From the NCBI RefSeq assembly GCF_008974245.1, contig NZ_BBZI01000006.1:211954-275953 (forward strand): DNA of 64,000 nucleotides, given 5' to 3'. A program made the translations under genes and the position numbers. This document shows positions 9,026 to 19,271 of the stretch, piece after piece (positions within the stretch are counted from its first letter, which is position 1; each line of letters opens with the position of its first letter). The DNA comes from Streptomyces abyssomicinicus (GTDB taxonomy: Bacteria > Actinomycetota > Actinomycetes > Streptomycetales > Streptomycetaceae). The notes beneath the pieces were generated by a model. The model was not told where the DNA came from and made no database searches. It saw only the letters and a list, made by a program, of their open reading frames with translations.

Positions 9026-9178
9026 TCAGTGGCCGGTGGAGCCGCCGTTGTCGCGGCGGTCGAGGGCCCGCTGGAGCGCGGCGGCGGCATTGCGGCGGTC
9101 CGCGTCGGCCACCCGGGCGCGACGGGTCCGGGGGCGGACGGCGGTGTGCGGGTGCGCGGCGACGGTCGTCTCGGACAT
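9026..9178 (-). CDS. small basic protein of 50 residues, unknown function
   Basis: A 50-codon gene with a well-placed AAGGAG ribosome site 10 nt before its ATG. The product is rich in Ala and Arg, begins MSETTVAAHPH and is predicted to be mostly helical and positively charged after residue 15, with no membrane segment and no cysteines. The strong ribosome site and a long upstream region with an 18 bp palindrome argue that it is a real gene. Nucleic-acid binding would fit the charge, but nothing shows it. It lies between leuB and pruA on the same strand. Confidence 0.65.
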   Translation of the reverse strand: MSETTVAAHPHTAVRPRTRRARVADADRRNAAAALQRALDRRDNGGSTGH

Positions 9179-9352
9179 GACGCATCGGCTCCTTCGGAGG
9201 AAGAGTGACGAGAGGCGCCGGAAGGGGCGGGGAGCGGCACGCCGCAGGGGTCGCCTGCGTGGGGGCGTGGCTCGCCAACGCCGTTCGCCGGGTCGGGCGA
9301 GATGTTCGGCTTCCACCAAGCTAGGCCAGGCGGGCTTGGTTGTCTCCACAGT

Positions 9353-9370
9353 TAGTCGGACGTCCTACTA
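9353..9370. promoter_or_regulatory. 18 bp palindromic operator-like site
   Basis: TAGTCGGACGTCCTACTA is a palindrome but for one base pair, centred on GGACGTCC. It lies about 175 bp upstream of the 50-codon gene and 60 bp beyond the pruA terminator, in a non-coding stretch (9179-9495) otherwise without a feature. This is the form of a dimeric repressor site; I cannot name the regulator. Confidence 0.5.
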
Positions 9371-9431
9371 TCCGAGACGGAGACCACCCCAACGGGCCCA
9401 CGCGTTCACTCCCGCCCCGTCCGTCACAGCA

Positions 9432-9481
9432 CACGGCTCCGCCCCCGCCCCCTCGGAGGAGGGAACGGGGGCGGAGCCGTG
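9432..9481 (-). terminator. terminator of the proline catabolic genes
   Basis: A 16 bp stem (CACGGCTCCGCCCCCG at 9432-9447 pairing with 9466-9481) with an 18-base loop begins 14 bp beyond the pruA stop codon. Confidence 0.8.
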
Positions 9482-9495
9482 GTGCGCGTGGGCCG

Positions 9496-11127
9496 TCAGC
9501 CCATGTGCGGGTAGCCGTACTCGGTCGGCGGGACCAGGGTCTCCTTGATGGCCCGGGTCAGGGTCCAGCGCTGCAGGTTCTGCGGGGCGCCGGCCTTGTC
9601 GTTGGTGCCGGAGGCGCGGCCGCCGCCGAACGGCTGCTGGCCGACCACGGCGCCGGTCGACTTGTCGTTGATGTAGAAGTTGCCCGCCGCGTAGCGGAGC
9701 TTGTCCATCGTGTACGCCGCCGCGGCGCGGTCGCCGGAGATGACCGAGCCGGTGAGGGCGTAGTCGGAGGCCGACTCCATCTGGGTCAGCATCTCGTCGT
9801 ACCGGTCGTCCTCGTAGACGTGGACGGCGAGGATCGGGCCGAAGTACTCGGTCGTGAAGACCTCGTTCTCCGGGTCGGTGCACTCGATGACGGTCGGGCG
9901 GACGAACCAGCCGACCGAGTCGTCGTAGGTGCCGCCGGCCACGATCGTGCAGGCGTCGTCGGCCTTGGCGCGGTCGACGGCGGCCTTGTTCTTGGCGAAG
10001 GCGCGCTCGTCGATCACGGCGCCGATGAAGTTCGACAGGTCGGTGACGTCACCCATCTTGATGCCGTCGATCTCGGCCGCGAACTCCTCCTTGAACCCGT
10101 CGTTCCAGATGGAGGCCGGGATGTAGGCGCGGGAGGTGGCGGAGCACTTCTGGCCCTGGTACTCGAAGGCGCCGCGGGTCAGCGCGGTCTTCAGGATCGC
10201 GCGGTCGGCGCTCGGGTGGGCGACGACGAAGTCCTTGCCGCCGGTCTCGCCGACCAGGCGCGGGTAGGTGCGGTAGTTCTCGATGTTGGCGCCGACCGTC
10301 TTCCACAGGTGCTGGAAGGTCTTGGTCGAGCCGGTGAAGTGGATGCCGGCGAGGTCGCGGTGGTTCAGCGCGACCTCCGAGACCGCGATGCCGTCACCGG
10401 TGACCAGGTTGATGACGCCCTTGGGCAGGCCCGCCTCCTCCAGCAGGCTCATCATCAGCACGGCGGCGTGGGTCTGCGTCGGGGACGGCTTCCACACCAC
10501 GACGTTGCCCATCAGCGCGGGCGCGGTCGGCAGGTTGGCGGCGATGGCCGTGAAGTTGAACGGCGTGATCGCGTAGACGAAGCCCTCCAGCGGGCGGTGG
10601 TCCATGCGGTTCCACACGCCCGGGGAGTTGGCCGGGGGCTGCTCGGCGAGGATCTGGCGCGCGTAGTGCACGTTGAAGCGCCAGAAGTCGACGAGCTCGC
10701 AGGGGGTGTCGATCTCGGCCTGCTGGGCGGTCTTGCCCTGGCCGAGCATGGTGGAGGCGGCCAGCGTCTCGCGCCACGGGCCGGACAGCAGCTCGGCGGC
10801 GCGCAGGATGATCGCGGCGCGGTCGTCGAAGGACATCGCGCGCCAGGCCGGGGCGGCGGCCAGGGCGGCGTCGATCGCATCCTGGGCGTCCTGCTGGGTG
10901 GCGCCTCGGCCGGTGCCGAGGACCGCCTGGTGGTTGTGCGGCTGGACGACCTTGAACTCCTCGCCGCCGCCGAGGCGCTTTGCGCCGCCGATGGTCATCG
11001 GGAGCTCGATCGGGTTGTCGGCCAGCTCCTTGAGCTTGGCCTCCAGCCGGGCGCGCTCGGCGGAGCCGGGGGCGTAGCCGTGCACCGGCTCGTTCACGGG
11101 CGTGGGGACCTGGGTCACAGCGTCCAT
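9496..11127 (-). CDS. pruA: L-glutamate gamma-semialdehyde (1-pyrroline-5-carboxylate) dehydrogenase
   Basis: It oxidises glutamate semialdehyde to glutamate with NAD+, the second step of proline catabolism. The 543-residue aldehyde dehydrogenase has Asn191 in TPFNFTAIA, the general base Glu294 in LVGETGGKDF and the nucleophile Cys328 in YQGQKCSATSR, all as in P5C dehydrogenases. It lies 57 bp downstream of the proline dehydrogenase gene, so the two are probably one operon; AAGGAG and AAGGAA precede the ATG. Streptomyces carries the two activities as separate proteins rather than as a fused PutA, and this pair agrees with that. Confidence 0.96.
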   Translation of the reverse strand: MDAVTQVPTPVNEPVHGYAPGSAERARLEAKLKELADNPIELPMTIGGAKRLGGGEEFKVVQPHNHQAVLGTGRGATQQDAQDAIDAALAAAPAWRAMSFDDRAAIILRAAELLSGPWRETLAASTMLGQGKTAQQAEIDTPCELVDFWRFNVHYARQILAEQPPANSPGVWNRMDHRPLEGFVYAITPFNFTAIAANLPTAPALMGNVVVWKPSPTQTHAAVLMMSLLEEAGLPKGVINLVTGDGIAVSEVALNHRDLAGIHFTGSTKTFQHLWKTVGANIENYRTYPRLVGETGGKDFVVAHPSADRAILKTALTRGAFEYQGQKCSATSRAYIPASIWNDGFKEEFAAEIDGIKMGDVTDLSNFIGAVIDERAFAKNKAAVDRAKADDACTIVAGGTYDDSVGWFVRPTVIECTDPENEVFTTEYFGPILAVHVYEDDRYDEMLTQMESASDYALTGSVISGDRAAAAYTMDKLRYAAGNFYINDKSTGAVVGQQPFGGGRASGTNDKAGAPQNLQRWTLTRAIKETLVPPTEYGYPHMG

Positions 11128-11184
11128 GGGTTCCTTCTCCTTGTGAGAGCTCTGAGCGGTGGGTGCGGTTGAGCGGTGCGGGGC

Positions 11185-12111
11185 TCAGCCCTTGCTGACC
11201 ATCGAACGCAGGAAGAACTTCAGGTTCGACGGCTTCTCCGCGAGACGGCGCATGAAGTAGCCGTACCAGTCGGTGCCGTACGCGGTGTAGACACGCATCC
11301 GGTGACCCTCGGCGGCGAGACGCAGCGATTCGTCGCCGCGGATGCCGAACAGCATCTGAAACTCGTACTCGTCCATCTTGCGCCCTGCGCGCCGCGCGAG
11401 CTCCTGTCCGATGGAGATCATCCGCGGATCGTGCGAGCCGATCATCGGGTAGCCGTCGCCGTCCATCAGGATCTTCATGATCCGGACGTACGCCTTGTCG
11501 ATCTCGGCCTTCGACTGGTACGCCACCTCGGCGGGCTCCTTGTAGGCGCCCTTGACGATGCGCACCCGGCTGCCGCTCGCCGCGAGACGACGGGCGTCCT
11601 CCTCGGTGCGGAACAGCATCGCCTGGATCACGCAGCCGGTCTGCGGGAAGTCCTCGCGCAGCCAGGCGTGGGTGGCCAGCATCCTGTCGATGGTGGTGTG
11701 GTCCTCGGCGTCGAGGGTGACGGTGGTGCCGATCGCGGCGGCGGCCTCGACGACCGGGCGCACGTTGGCGCGGGACAGCGCGACGCCGTCCTCCAGGTCC
11801 TGGCCGAACATCGAGAGCTTGACGGACATCTCCACCCGGGGACCGAGCTCCAGCTCGCCGACGTGGGCGATGAGCTCCAGGTACGCGTCGCGGGCCGCCT
11901 CGGCCTGCTCGGGGGTGGTGATGTCCTCGCCCACCACGTCCATGGTGAGCTCGAGGCCCTGGCCGGTGAGCCGGCGGATGATCGGCAGCACGTCGCCGAC
12001 CGTCTCACCGGGGATGAACCGGTCGACGACCTGCTTGGTGCCCGGTGCCGCGGTGACGAGACGGCGCATCCTGTCGCTGCGCGAGGCGGCGAGAATCACG
12101 GGACCCAGCAC
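11185..12111 (-). CDS. proline dehydrogenase (monofunctional)
   Basis: This FAD enzyme oxidises proline to 1-pyrroline-5-carboxylate and passes electrons to the respiratory chain. The product of 308 residues shows the family signatures [28 protein letters not shown] and, near the C-terminus, [19 protein letters not shown] chose the GTG at 12111 because a perfect AGGAGG stands just before it and the family begins there; upstream in-frame codons to 12198 look untranslated. It is first in the operon with pruA and is divergent from the PucR-type regulator, with a 148 bp shared control region between them. Confidence 0.93.
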   Translation of the reverse strand: MLGPVILAASRSDRMRRLVTAAPGTKQVVDRFIPGETVGDVLPIIRRLTGQGLELTMDVVGEDITTPEQAEAARDAYLELIAHVGELELGPRVEMSVKLSMFGQDLEDGVALSRANVRPVVEAAAAIGTTVTLDAEDHTTIDRMLATHAWLREDFPQTGCVIQAMLFRTEEDARRLAASGSRVRIVKGAYKEPAEVAYQSKAEIDKAYVRIMKILMDGDGYPMIGSHDPRMISIGQELARRAGRKMDEYEFQMLFGIRGDESLRLAAEGHRMRVYTAYGTDWYGYFMRRLAEKPSNLKFFLRSMVSKG

Positions 12112-12259
12112 GGGACCTCCTGGAAAAACGAAAGTGACGAGGGCGTGGACCGCCGCTTCGAACGGTAGGGATCCGGGTTCGGTTTCACCTATCGACACCT
12201 GTCACGGATCACCGGCTTTCCTCTCAGACATCTGTATGAAGAGGAGGGAGAATGGAGCC

Positions 12260-13393
12260 GTGAAACCCGACTACCAGGAACTGGTCGACGAGATCTCCGC
12301 GCTGCTGGGCGTCCCGGCCACCCTCGAGGGCCGCGACTTCGGGCTGATCGCCTTCGGCGTGCACGACGGGCTCGGCGACGAGGCCGAACTCGACCCGGTG
12401 CGGACCCGGACGATCCTCGCGCGCAGCTCGTCGGCGCAGGTCAAAGCCTGGTTCGAGGGTTTCGGCATCGCCCGTGCCACCGGCCCGGTCCGTATCCCCC
12501 CGGCGCCGGAGGCGGGGGTGCTGCGGGGGCGGATCTGCCTGCCGGCCCGCTCCCGTGAGGTCGTCCAGGGGTACGTGTGGCTCCTGGAGTCCGACCCCGG
12601 CCCCACCGAGGCCCAGCTGGCGTCGGCCATGCGGGTGGCCGAGCGCATCGGCGGGCTGCTCGCCGAGGAGGCCTCCGCCGAGGACTCGGTGACCCGGGAG
12701 TTCCGACGGGTGCTGGAGAGCGGCGGTCCGGGCCGGGAGCGGGAGATCGCGCTGACCGCGCTGGAGTCGGCGCTCGGGCCCGACGCGGGCGACCTGTACA
12801 CCGCCCTGTGCGTGACGCCGTGGACCGAGGGCGAGCCGCCGTCGGTGCGCAGGGTGCCGGGCACGGCGGCGGCCTGCGCCGCGCCGCTGACGGGCGGCCC
12901 GCGGATGCTGGCTCTGCTGGTGCGGGTGCGCACCGGCGCCGAGGTGCCCGCCTCGGTGCTGACCGCGGCCGCCCGGCTGGCCCCCGGCTCGGCGACGGGG
13001 GTCGGCGGACCCCGCCGCGGGGCCCGCGAGGCGGGCGTGCTCTGGGACCAGGCGCTGGCCGCCGCGCGTGCCGCGTCGGCCGAACCGCGGCTGGGGCCGG
13101 TGGCGCGGTGGTCGTCGATCGGCCCCTACCGCCTGCTCACCCGCCTTCCGGCCGGGGTGACGGCGGAGGACGCGGCACTGCGCGAACTGCTCGCCCACCC
13201 GGAGCTGGCCCGCACCGTGGAGGTCTACCTCGACCACGCCGGGCAGGCGGGCCGGACGGCGGCGGCCCTGGGCATCCACCGGCAGACGCTCTACTACCGC
13301 CTCTCCCGGGTGGAGCAGCTCACCGGCCTCGACCTGGACGACGGCGAACACCGGCTCCTGCTCCACATGGGCGTCAAGGCCGCGCGGCTGTAG
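12260..13393 (+). CDS. PucR-family transcriptional regulator, probably of proline catabolism
   Basis: The 377-residue protein ends in the PucR helix-turn-helix domain: [20 protein letters not shown] near 340-360 is its typical recognition region. The N-terminal two thirds are a ligand-sensing region I cannot resolve further. The GTG start follows GAGGAGGGA at a good distance, while an ATG at 12236 lies upstream of that site. Divergence from the proline dehydrogenase gene, and PucR-type PutR activators in other actinobacteria, suggest it senses proline and switches on that operon; this is inference. Confidence 0.88.
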   Translation: MKPDYQELVDEISALLGVPATLEGRDFGLIAFGVHDGLGDEAELDPVRTRTILARSSSAQVKAWFEGFGIARATGPVRIPPAPEAGVLRGRICLPARSREVVQGYVWLLESDPGPTEAQLASAMRVAERIGGLLAEEASAEDSVTREFRRVLESGGPGREREIALTALESALGPDAGDLYTALCVTPWTEGEPPSVRRVPGTAAACAAPLTGGPRMLALLVRVRTGAEVPASVLTAAARLAPGSATGVGGPRRGAREAGVLWDQALAAARAASAEPRLGPVARWSSIGPYRLLTRLPAGVTAEDAALRELLAHPELARTVEVYLDHAGQAGRTAAALGIHRQTLYYRLSRVEQLTGLDLDDGEHRLLLHMGVKAARL

Positions 13394-13984
13394 TCACCGG
13401 CCGCCCTCCGGAGCCGGGCCGGCGACCAGCCGGAGCAGGCCGTCGGCAAGCTGGTCCCCGGTCGGGGTGCCGTCCGGATCCAGCGAGTTCTGGGCGATCA
13501 GGCCGGTCAGCAGGACCATGGCGAAGTTCCCCACGGTGTCGGTGAGGTCGTCGTCGACCTTCTCCTCCGGAATGCCCAGCAGCAGTGCGGCGAGGCCACG
13601 GCCGCCGCTGCGCTGGGCGAGCGCCAGGTTGCGGCGGATCTCCGGAAGCCGGTCACCCATGGCGATGATCTCGATGCTCAGGTGCCAGATCGAGTCCGGG
13701 CGCTTCAGTGAGTCCGCGAGCGTCCGCATCGTCGCCCGCAGCCTCTCGTGCGAACCGGGAGGGGTGCCGGCCGCGCCGGCGTCCCAGTCGAACCGCTCCG
13801 CCTGCTCCTCCACCAGCGCCACGTAGGCCTCGGCGAGCAGGGCGTCCTTGGACCCGTAGTGGTAACCGATCGACGCCAGATTGGCCCCCGACTCCCGCAC
13901 GATGTCGCGCGCGGTGGTCCGGGCGAAACCCTTCTCCAGCAGACAGCGCTTGGCACCGTCCAGCAAATCTTCGCGATGACCCAT
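13394..13984 (-). CDS. TetR-family repressor of the neighbouring efflux gene
   Basis: The 196-residue protein has the N-terminal TetR DNA-binding domain (GFARTTARDIVRESGANLAS, recognition helix ending in IGYHYGSKDAL, residues 20-50) and a helical ligand-binding C-terminal domain. It diverges from a DHA2 efflux gene with only 96 bp between them, filled with inverted repeats. The ATG lies 6 nt after TACGCT, itself 17 nt after GTGACG, so the transcript may be leaderless. By analogy with other TetR/efflux pairs, the drug substrate should act as inducer; it is unknown. Confidence 0.93.
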   Translation of the reverse strand: MGHREDLLDGAKRCLLEKGFARTTARDIVRESGANLASIGYHYGSKDALLAEAYVALVEEQAERFDWDAGAAGTPPGSHERLRATMRTLADSLKRPDSIWHLSIEIIAMGDRLPEIRRNLALAQRSGGRGLAALLLGIPEEKVDDDLTDTVGNFAMVLLTGLIAQNSLDPDGTPTGDQLADGLLRLVAGPAPEGGR

Positions 13985-13990
13985 GCCACC

Positions 13991-14070
13991 AGCGTAAACC
14001 GCGCCTGTACACGCGTCACGGACACCCGTCTTATACAGTTGTTCTAGACAGCCGTATAAGACGCGTGTAC
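13991..14070. promoter_or_regulatory. divergent tetR/efflux promoter region with nested inverted repeats
   Basis: GTACACGCGT (14007-14016) is complementary to ACGCGTGTAC (14061-14070), and CGTCTTATAC (14027-14036) to GTATAAGACG (14054-14063). On the right the two elements overlap as one 17 bp site; on the left the same halves are set apart by about 10 bp. Possible -10 and -35 hexamers of the tetR gene (13991-13996, 14014-14019) fall within and beside the left arm, fitting autorepression. Confidence 0.65.
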
Positions 14071-14080
14071 GGTCACTCGC

Positions 14081-15619
14081 ATGACGACGACAACCCCTTC
14101 CCCGGCCCGGGCCGGGCGCCGTGAATGGACCGCGGTGGCCGTGCTGATGCTGCCGCTGCTGCTGGTCTCGATGGACGTGTCGGTGCTCTACTTCGCCGTG
14201 CCGGCGATCAACGCCGACCTCGCGCCCACCGGCACCGAGCAGCTCTGGATCTTCGACATCTACGCCTTCGTCCTGGCCGGCCTGCTGATGACCATGGGCT
14301 CCCTCGGTGACCGCATCGGCCGCCGTCGGCTGCTGATGTTCGGCGCCGCGGCGTTCGGGGCGGCCTCGCTGGCCGCCGCCTACGCCGACAGCCCGGAGAT
14401 GCTGATCGCCGCCCGCGCCGTGCTGGGCATCGGCGGAGCCACCCTGATGCCGTCGACGATCGCGCTGATCCGCACGATGTTCACCGACCCGCGTCAGCGC
14501 GCCCAGGCGGTGGGCCTGTGGAGCGCGGTGATGACCGGCGGCGTGGCGCTGGGCTCGGTGATGAGCGGCCTGCTGGTCGAGTTCTTCTGGTGGGGCTCGG
14601 TCTTCCTGGTGAACCTGCCCGCGATGGCCCTGCTGCTGGTCCTCGGCCCGCTCCTGCTGCCCGAGTCCAAGGACCCCTCCCCCGGCCGGTTCGACCTGCT
14701 GAGCGTGCCCCTCTCGATGGCCGCGGTGCTGCCGCTGATCCACGGGCTGAAGGAGTTCGCCTCCGACGGCTGGCGGCCGGAGCAGGGCGTGTTCGTCGGC
14801 GCCGGGCTGCTCTTCGGGGTGCTCTTCGTGTGGCGGCAGCGCACCGCGGCCTCCCCGATGGTCCCGCGCGGGCTGTTCCGCTCGCCCGGCTTCGCCCCGG
14901 CGGTGGTGCTCAACTCGGTCTCCGCCCTCGGTCTGATGGGCTCCGCCTTCTTCACCACGCAGTACCTGCAGTCGGTGCTCGGGATGAGCGCGCTGGAGGC
15001 GGCGCTGTGGTCGCTGGTCCCCTCCCTGCCGATCGCCGCCGCGGCGCCGGCCGCCACCGCGCTGGTGCAGAAGGGGGTCCCGCGCGCCCATGTGGTGGCG
15101 GCCGGTTTCCTGATCGCCGCCGGAGGTTACGCCCTCCTCACCACGCCCGGGACCGACTCGCTGGCTCTGGTCCTGGTGGCCGCCGGCGTGCTGGCCTGCG
15201 GAATCGTCCTGGTGATGTCCCAGATGGCGGACCTGGCGCTGAGCGCGGCACCGGTGGAGAAGGCGGGTTCGGCCTCCTCCCTGCTGGAGACCGGGGCGGA
15301 GTTCGGCGGTGCGCTGGGCATGGCCGTGCTGGGCTCCGTGGGGACCGCCGTCTTCCGGGACGGCATGCCGGCCGCCGCCCCGGAGGCGGCCCGGGAGACG
15401 CTGGGCGGCGCGCTGGCGGTCGCCGCGGAACTGCCCGGCCAAGCGGGCGAGTCGCTGGCCCTCGCCGCGCGAGTGGCCTTCACCGACGGCATGCACGCGG
15501 CGGGCCTGACCGGCGCGGTGGTCCTCGCCGTCGCCGCCGTGGTCGCCGCGACGGCCCTCCGCCGGATCCGGGTGGAGTCTCCGGCGCCCGGCGACGCGGT
15601 CACCCCGGTGATCCGGTGA
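14081..15619 (+). CDS. DHA2-family (14-helix) MFS drug efflux transporter
   Basis: A proton-driven multidrug exporter of the QacA/EmrB type, in the plasma membrane. The 512 residues form about 14 membrane helices. Motif A appears as GSLGDRIGRRR (about 73-83), a D-x-x in helix 1 (SMDVSVLYFAVPA) and an antiporter-type motif C variant around ALGSVMSGLLVE. The divergent TetR gene and the shared palindromes indicate repression until a substrate binds the regulator. No clear ribosome site precedes the ATG. The substrate cannot be told from the sequence. Confidence 0.93.
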   Translation: MTTTTPSPARAGRREWTAVAVLMLPLLLVSMDVSVLYFAVPAINADLAPTGTEQLWIFDIYAFVLAGLLMTMGSLGDRIGRRRLLMFGAAAFGAASLAAAYADSPEMLIAARAVLGIGGATLMPSTIALIRTMFTDPRQRAQAVGLWSAVMTGGVALGSVMSGLLVEFFWWGSVFLVNLPAMALLLVLGPLLLPESKDPSPGRFDLLSVPLSMAAVLPLIHGLKEFASDGWRPEQGVFVGAGLLFGVLFVWRQRTAASPMVPRGLFRSPGFAPAVVLNSVSALGLMGSAFFTTQYLQSVLGMSALEAALWSLVPSLPIAAAAPAATALVQKGVPRAHVVAAGFLIAAGGYALLTTPGTDSLALVLVAAGVLACGIVLVMSQMADLALSAAPVEKAGSASSLLETGAEFGGALGMAVLGSVGTAVFRDGMPAAAPEAARETLGGALAVAAELPGQAGESLALAARVAFTDGMHAAGLTGAVVLAVAAVVAATALRRIRVESPAPGDAVTPVIR

Positions 15620-15693
15620 CCCGGTGACCCGGTGATCCGGTAACGGGCCCGTCGGCCCGCTCCCGGGGGGGAGAAAGGGAAGGGACAACGACC

Positions 15694-15730
15694 AGGACCC
15701 GCCTGCCGCGTGGAGCGGCGGGCGGGTCCT
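15694..15730. terminator. bidirectional terminator between efflux gene and serA
   Basis: A 16 bp stem (15694-15709 with 15715-15730, one G-T pair) and a 5-base loop lie between the stop codons of two converging genes. Confidence 0.85.
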
Positions 15731-15745
15731 TCGTCGTGCGGAGTG

Positions 15746-15775
15746 CCGGACCGGACCGGACCGGACCGGACCGGA
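15746..15775. repeat. CCGGA pentanucleotide repeat, six copies
   Basis: Six perfect CCGGA units stand between the terminator and the serA stop codon. They are non-coding and probably prone to slippage. Confidence 0.9.
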
Positions 15776-15781
15776 AGGCGG

Positions 15782-17371
15782 TCAGGTCAGGTTGATGGCC
15801 CGGGCGGACGTCGCGCCGATCTCCTCGGCCAGCTCCGACAGCACCGTCTGCGGGACCGTGTCGTCGACCGTCAGCACAGCCAGCGCCTCGCCGCCGGCCG
15901 CCGCACGGGCGACCTGCATGCCGGCGATGTTGACGCCGGACTCGCCGAGCACCCGGCCGACCGTGCCGACCACGCCGGGACGGTCGGCGTACCGCAGCAC
16001 CAGCATGTGGTCGGTGAGCGCCAGGTCCACGTCGAACTCGCCCACCGCGACCAGCTTCTGGTGGTGCTTCGGGCCGGCCAGCGTGCCGGAGACCGACACC
16101 TCGGTGCCGTTGCCCAGCGTGCCGCGGACCGTGACCACGTTGCGGTGGTCCGGCGACTCGGAGCTGGTGGTCAGCCGCACCTCGACGCCGCGCTCCTGCG
16201 CGAACAGCGGGGCGTTCACATAGGACACGGTGTCCTCGACGACGTCCTCGAAGACGCCCTTGAGCGCCGACAGCTCCAGCACCTTGACGTCGTGCTGGGT
16301 GATCTCGCCGTACACCTCGACGTCGAGGCGCAGCGCGACCTCGCCGGCCAGCGCCGTGAAGATCCGGCCCAGCCGCTCGGCCAGCGGAAGACCCGGCTTG
16401 ACGTCCTCGGCGATCACGCCGCCCTGCACGTTGACCGCGTCCGGAACCAGCTCACCGGCGAGCGCCAGGCGCACCGACCGGGCGACCGCGATACCGGCCT
16501 TCTCCTGCGCCTCGTCCGTGGACGCGCCCAGGTGCGGCGTGCAGACGACCTGGTCGAACTCGAACAGCGGCGAGTCCGTGCACGGCTCCTTGGCGTAGAC
16601 GTCGAGGCCGGCGCCGGCGACCCGGCCCTCCTTGAGCGCCGAGTACAGCGCCTCCTCGTCGACGATGCCGCCGCGCGCGGCGTTGACGATCCGGACCGTC
16701 GGCTTGACCTTGCGCAGGGCCTCGTCGCCGATCAGGCCGAGCGTCTCCGGCGTCTTGGGCAGGTGGACCGTGATGAAGTCCGAGACCTCGAGCAGCTCGT
16801 CCAGCGTCAGGACCTTGACGCCCATCTGCGCGGCGCGCGCGGGCTGGACGTACGGGTCGTAGGCCACGACCTTCATGCCGAACGCGGACATGCGCTGGGC
16901 GACCAGCGCGCCGATCCGGCCGAGGCCGACCACGCCGAGTGTCTTCTCCGCCAGCTCGACGCCGGTGTACTTGGAGCGCTTCCACTCGCCGTTCTTCAGC
17001 GCGGCGTTGGCCTGCGGGATGTTGCGGGCCGTGGCCACGAGCAGGCCGCAGGCCAGCTCGGCGGCGGTCACGATGTTGGAGGTGGGGGCGTTGACGACCA
17101 TCACGCCGGCCTTGGTGGCGGCGGAGACGTCGACGTTGTCCAGGCCCACGCCCGCGCGGGCGACGACCTTCAGCTTGCCGGCCGCGGCGATCGCCTCGGC
17201 GTCGACCTTGGTCGCCGAACGGACCAGGATCGCGTCGACGTCGGCGATGGCCGGGAGCAGTTCGCCCCGGTCGGCTCCGTTGCAGTGCCGGATCTCGAAG
17301 TCCGGACCGAGCGCGTCGACGGTGGCGGGCGACAGCTCTTCAGCGATGAGTACGACAGGTTTCGAGCTCAC
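15782..17371 (-). CDS. serA: D-3-phosphoglycerate dehydrogenase
   Basis: It oxidises 3-phosphoglycerate to 3-phosphohydroxypyruvate with NAD+, the committed step to serine. The 529 residues are the long (type 1) form: substrate and Rossmann domains with GLGRIG near 149, catalytic Arg in NAARGGIVDE near 235 and His in CTPHLGAST near 283, then the intervening ASB domain and a C-terminal ACT domain (about 455-529) for serine feedback. It follows ilvC on the same strand, but a terminator and over 200 bp separate them, so it is probably its own unit. Confidence 0.96.
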   Translation of the reverse strand: MSSKPVVLIAEELSPATVDALGPDFEIRHCNGADRGELLPAIADVDAILVRSATKVDAEAIAAAGKLKVVARAGVGLDNVDVSAATKAGVMVVNAPTSNIVTAAELACGLLVATARNIPQANAALKNGEWKRSKYTGVELAEKTLGVVGLGRIGALVAQRMSAFGMKVVAYDPYVQPARAAQMGVKVLTLDELLEVSDFITVHLPKTPETLGLIGDEALRKVKPTVRIVNAARGGIVDEEALYSALKEGRVAGAGLDVYAKEPCTDSPLFEFDQVVCTPHLGASTDEAQEKAGIAVARSVRLALAGELVPDAVNVQGGVIAEDVKPGLPLAERLGRIFTALAGEVALRLDVEVYGEITQHDVKVLELSALKGVFEDVVEDTVSYVNAPLFAQERGVEVRLTTSSESPDHRNVVTVRGTLGNGTEVSVSGTLAGPKHHQKLVAVGEFDVDLALTDHMLVLRYADRPGVVGTVGRVLGESGVNIAGMQVARAAAGGEALAVLTVDDTVPQTVLSELAEEIGATSARAINLT

Positions 17372-17559
17372 GTGAGTCCTCAGGTGCGATGCGGACGGCC
17401 GTCCCGACGGCCGCAGGCGTGGAGGGTTGCTAGCCGCGTGGAAGACGCACGACGCTGTGGGCCTGACGCGTATGCAGTGCAGTGTAGTGGGGCCGGGGAC
17501 CTCGTCCCTCGCCCCTGCGGAAGGATCACCCGTCCGTGCGTTTCCACCACGGGCGAAGC

Positions 17560-17588
17560 ACGGGGCCGGGGCGACGCCCCGGCCCCGT
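17560..17588 (-). terminator. ilvC terminator
   Basis: A 13 bp GC stem (ACGGGGCCGGGGC at 17560-17572 with 17576-17588) and 3-base loop lie just after the ilvC stop codon. Confidence 0.8.
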
Positions 17589-17596
17589 CAAGAGGA

Positions 17597-18601
<1,005 letters not shown>

Positions 18602-18616
18602 TCACTCCTCATGTCT

Positions 18617-18648
18617 GCAGGTGTAGGGCCCGCAGGTGTCGCAGGTGT
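18617..18648. repeat. triplicated octamer in the ilvC leader
   Basis: GCAGGTGT occurs at 18617, 18632 and 18641, 20-50 nt upstream of the ilvC ribosome site. It could be a binding site or chance; no leader peptide for branched-chain residues is visible. Confidence 0.4.
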
Positions 18649-18726
18649 TGCGCCCAGCGTATGACCGGGCGGTGGAGAAGGGGTTGACGGTCTCGCCATA
18701 CGGGCGAGCCGGGGGTTCCGGGCCCG

Positions 18727-19251
18727 TCAGGAGGCGCGTTCGACGGCCCGCAGCGAGCGGTCGGTGATCGACCGCGCGCCGCGCCCTATGGCGATCGTGC
18801 CGGACTGCACCAGTTCCTTGATGCCGTACGGCTCGAGCATCTTGAGCATGGCCTCGAGCTTGTCGCTGCCGCCGGTCGCCTCGATGGTGACGGCGTCCGG
18901 GGAGACGTCCACGGTCTTGGCCCGGAACAGGTCGACGATCTGGACGATCTGCGAGCGGGTCTCGTTGTCCGCGCGGACCTTGACCAGGACCAGCTGGCGC
19001 CGGACCGACGCGACCGGGTCGAGCTCGACGATCTTCAGCACGTTGACCAGCTTGTTCAGCTGCTTGGTGACCTGCTCCAGCGGCAGGTCCTCCACGCCCA
19101 CCACGATGGTGATGCGGGAGATGTCGGGGTGCTCGGTGACGCCCACGGCCAGGGAGTCGATGTTGAACCCGCGGCGGGAGAAGAGCGCGGCGATCCGCGC
19201 CAGGATGCCCGGCGTGTTCTGCACCAGGACGGAGAGCGTGTGCTTCGACAT
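18727..19251 (-). CDS. ilvN: acetolactate synthase, small (regulatory) subunit
   Basis: This subunit binds valine and confers full activity and feedback control on IlvB. The 174 residues begin MSKHTLSVLVQNTPGILARI, the N-terminal ACT domain (about 4-78), followed by the family's C-terminal domain (about 85-160) containing the ATGGSDKLEAML segment. The ATG lies 20 bp after the ilvB stop codon and GAGGA stands before it, so it is cotranscribed with ilvB. Confidence 0.96.
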   Translation of the reverse strand: MSKHTLSVLVQNTPGILARIAALFSRRGFNIDSLAVGVTEHPDISRITIVVGVEDLPLEQVTKQLNKLVNVLKIVELDPVASVRRQLVLVKVRADNETRSQIVQIVDLFRAKTVDVSPDAVTIEATGGSDKLEAMLKMLEPYGIKELVQSGTIAIGRGARSITDRSLRAVERAS

Positions 19252-19271
19252 GTCAGGTGTTCCTCGCTCGG

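Noticed and set aside
12236..12262. Earlier ATG start for the PucR-type regulator
   Set aside because: The GAGGAGGGA ribosome site lies downstream of that ATG and correctly placed for the GTG at 12260.
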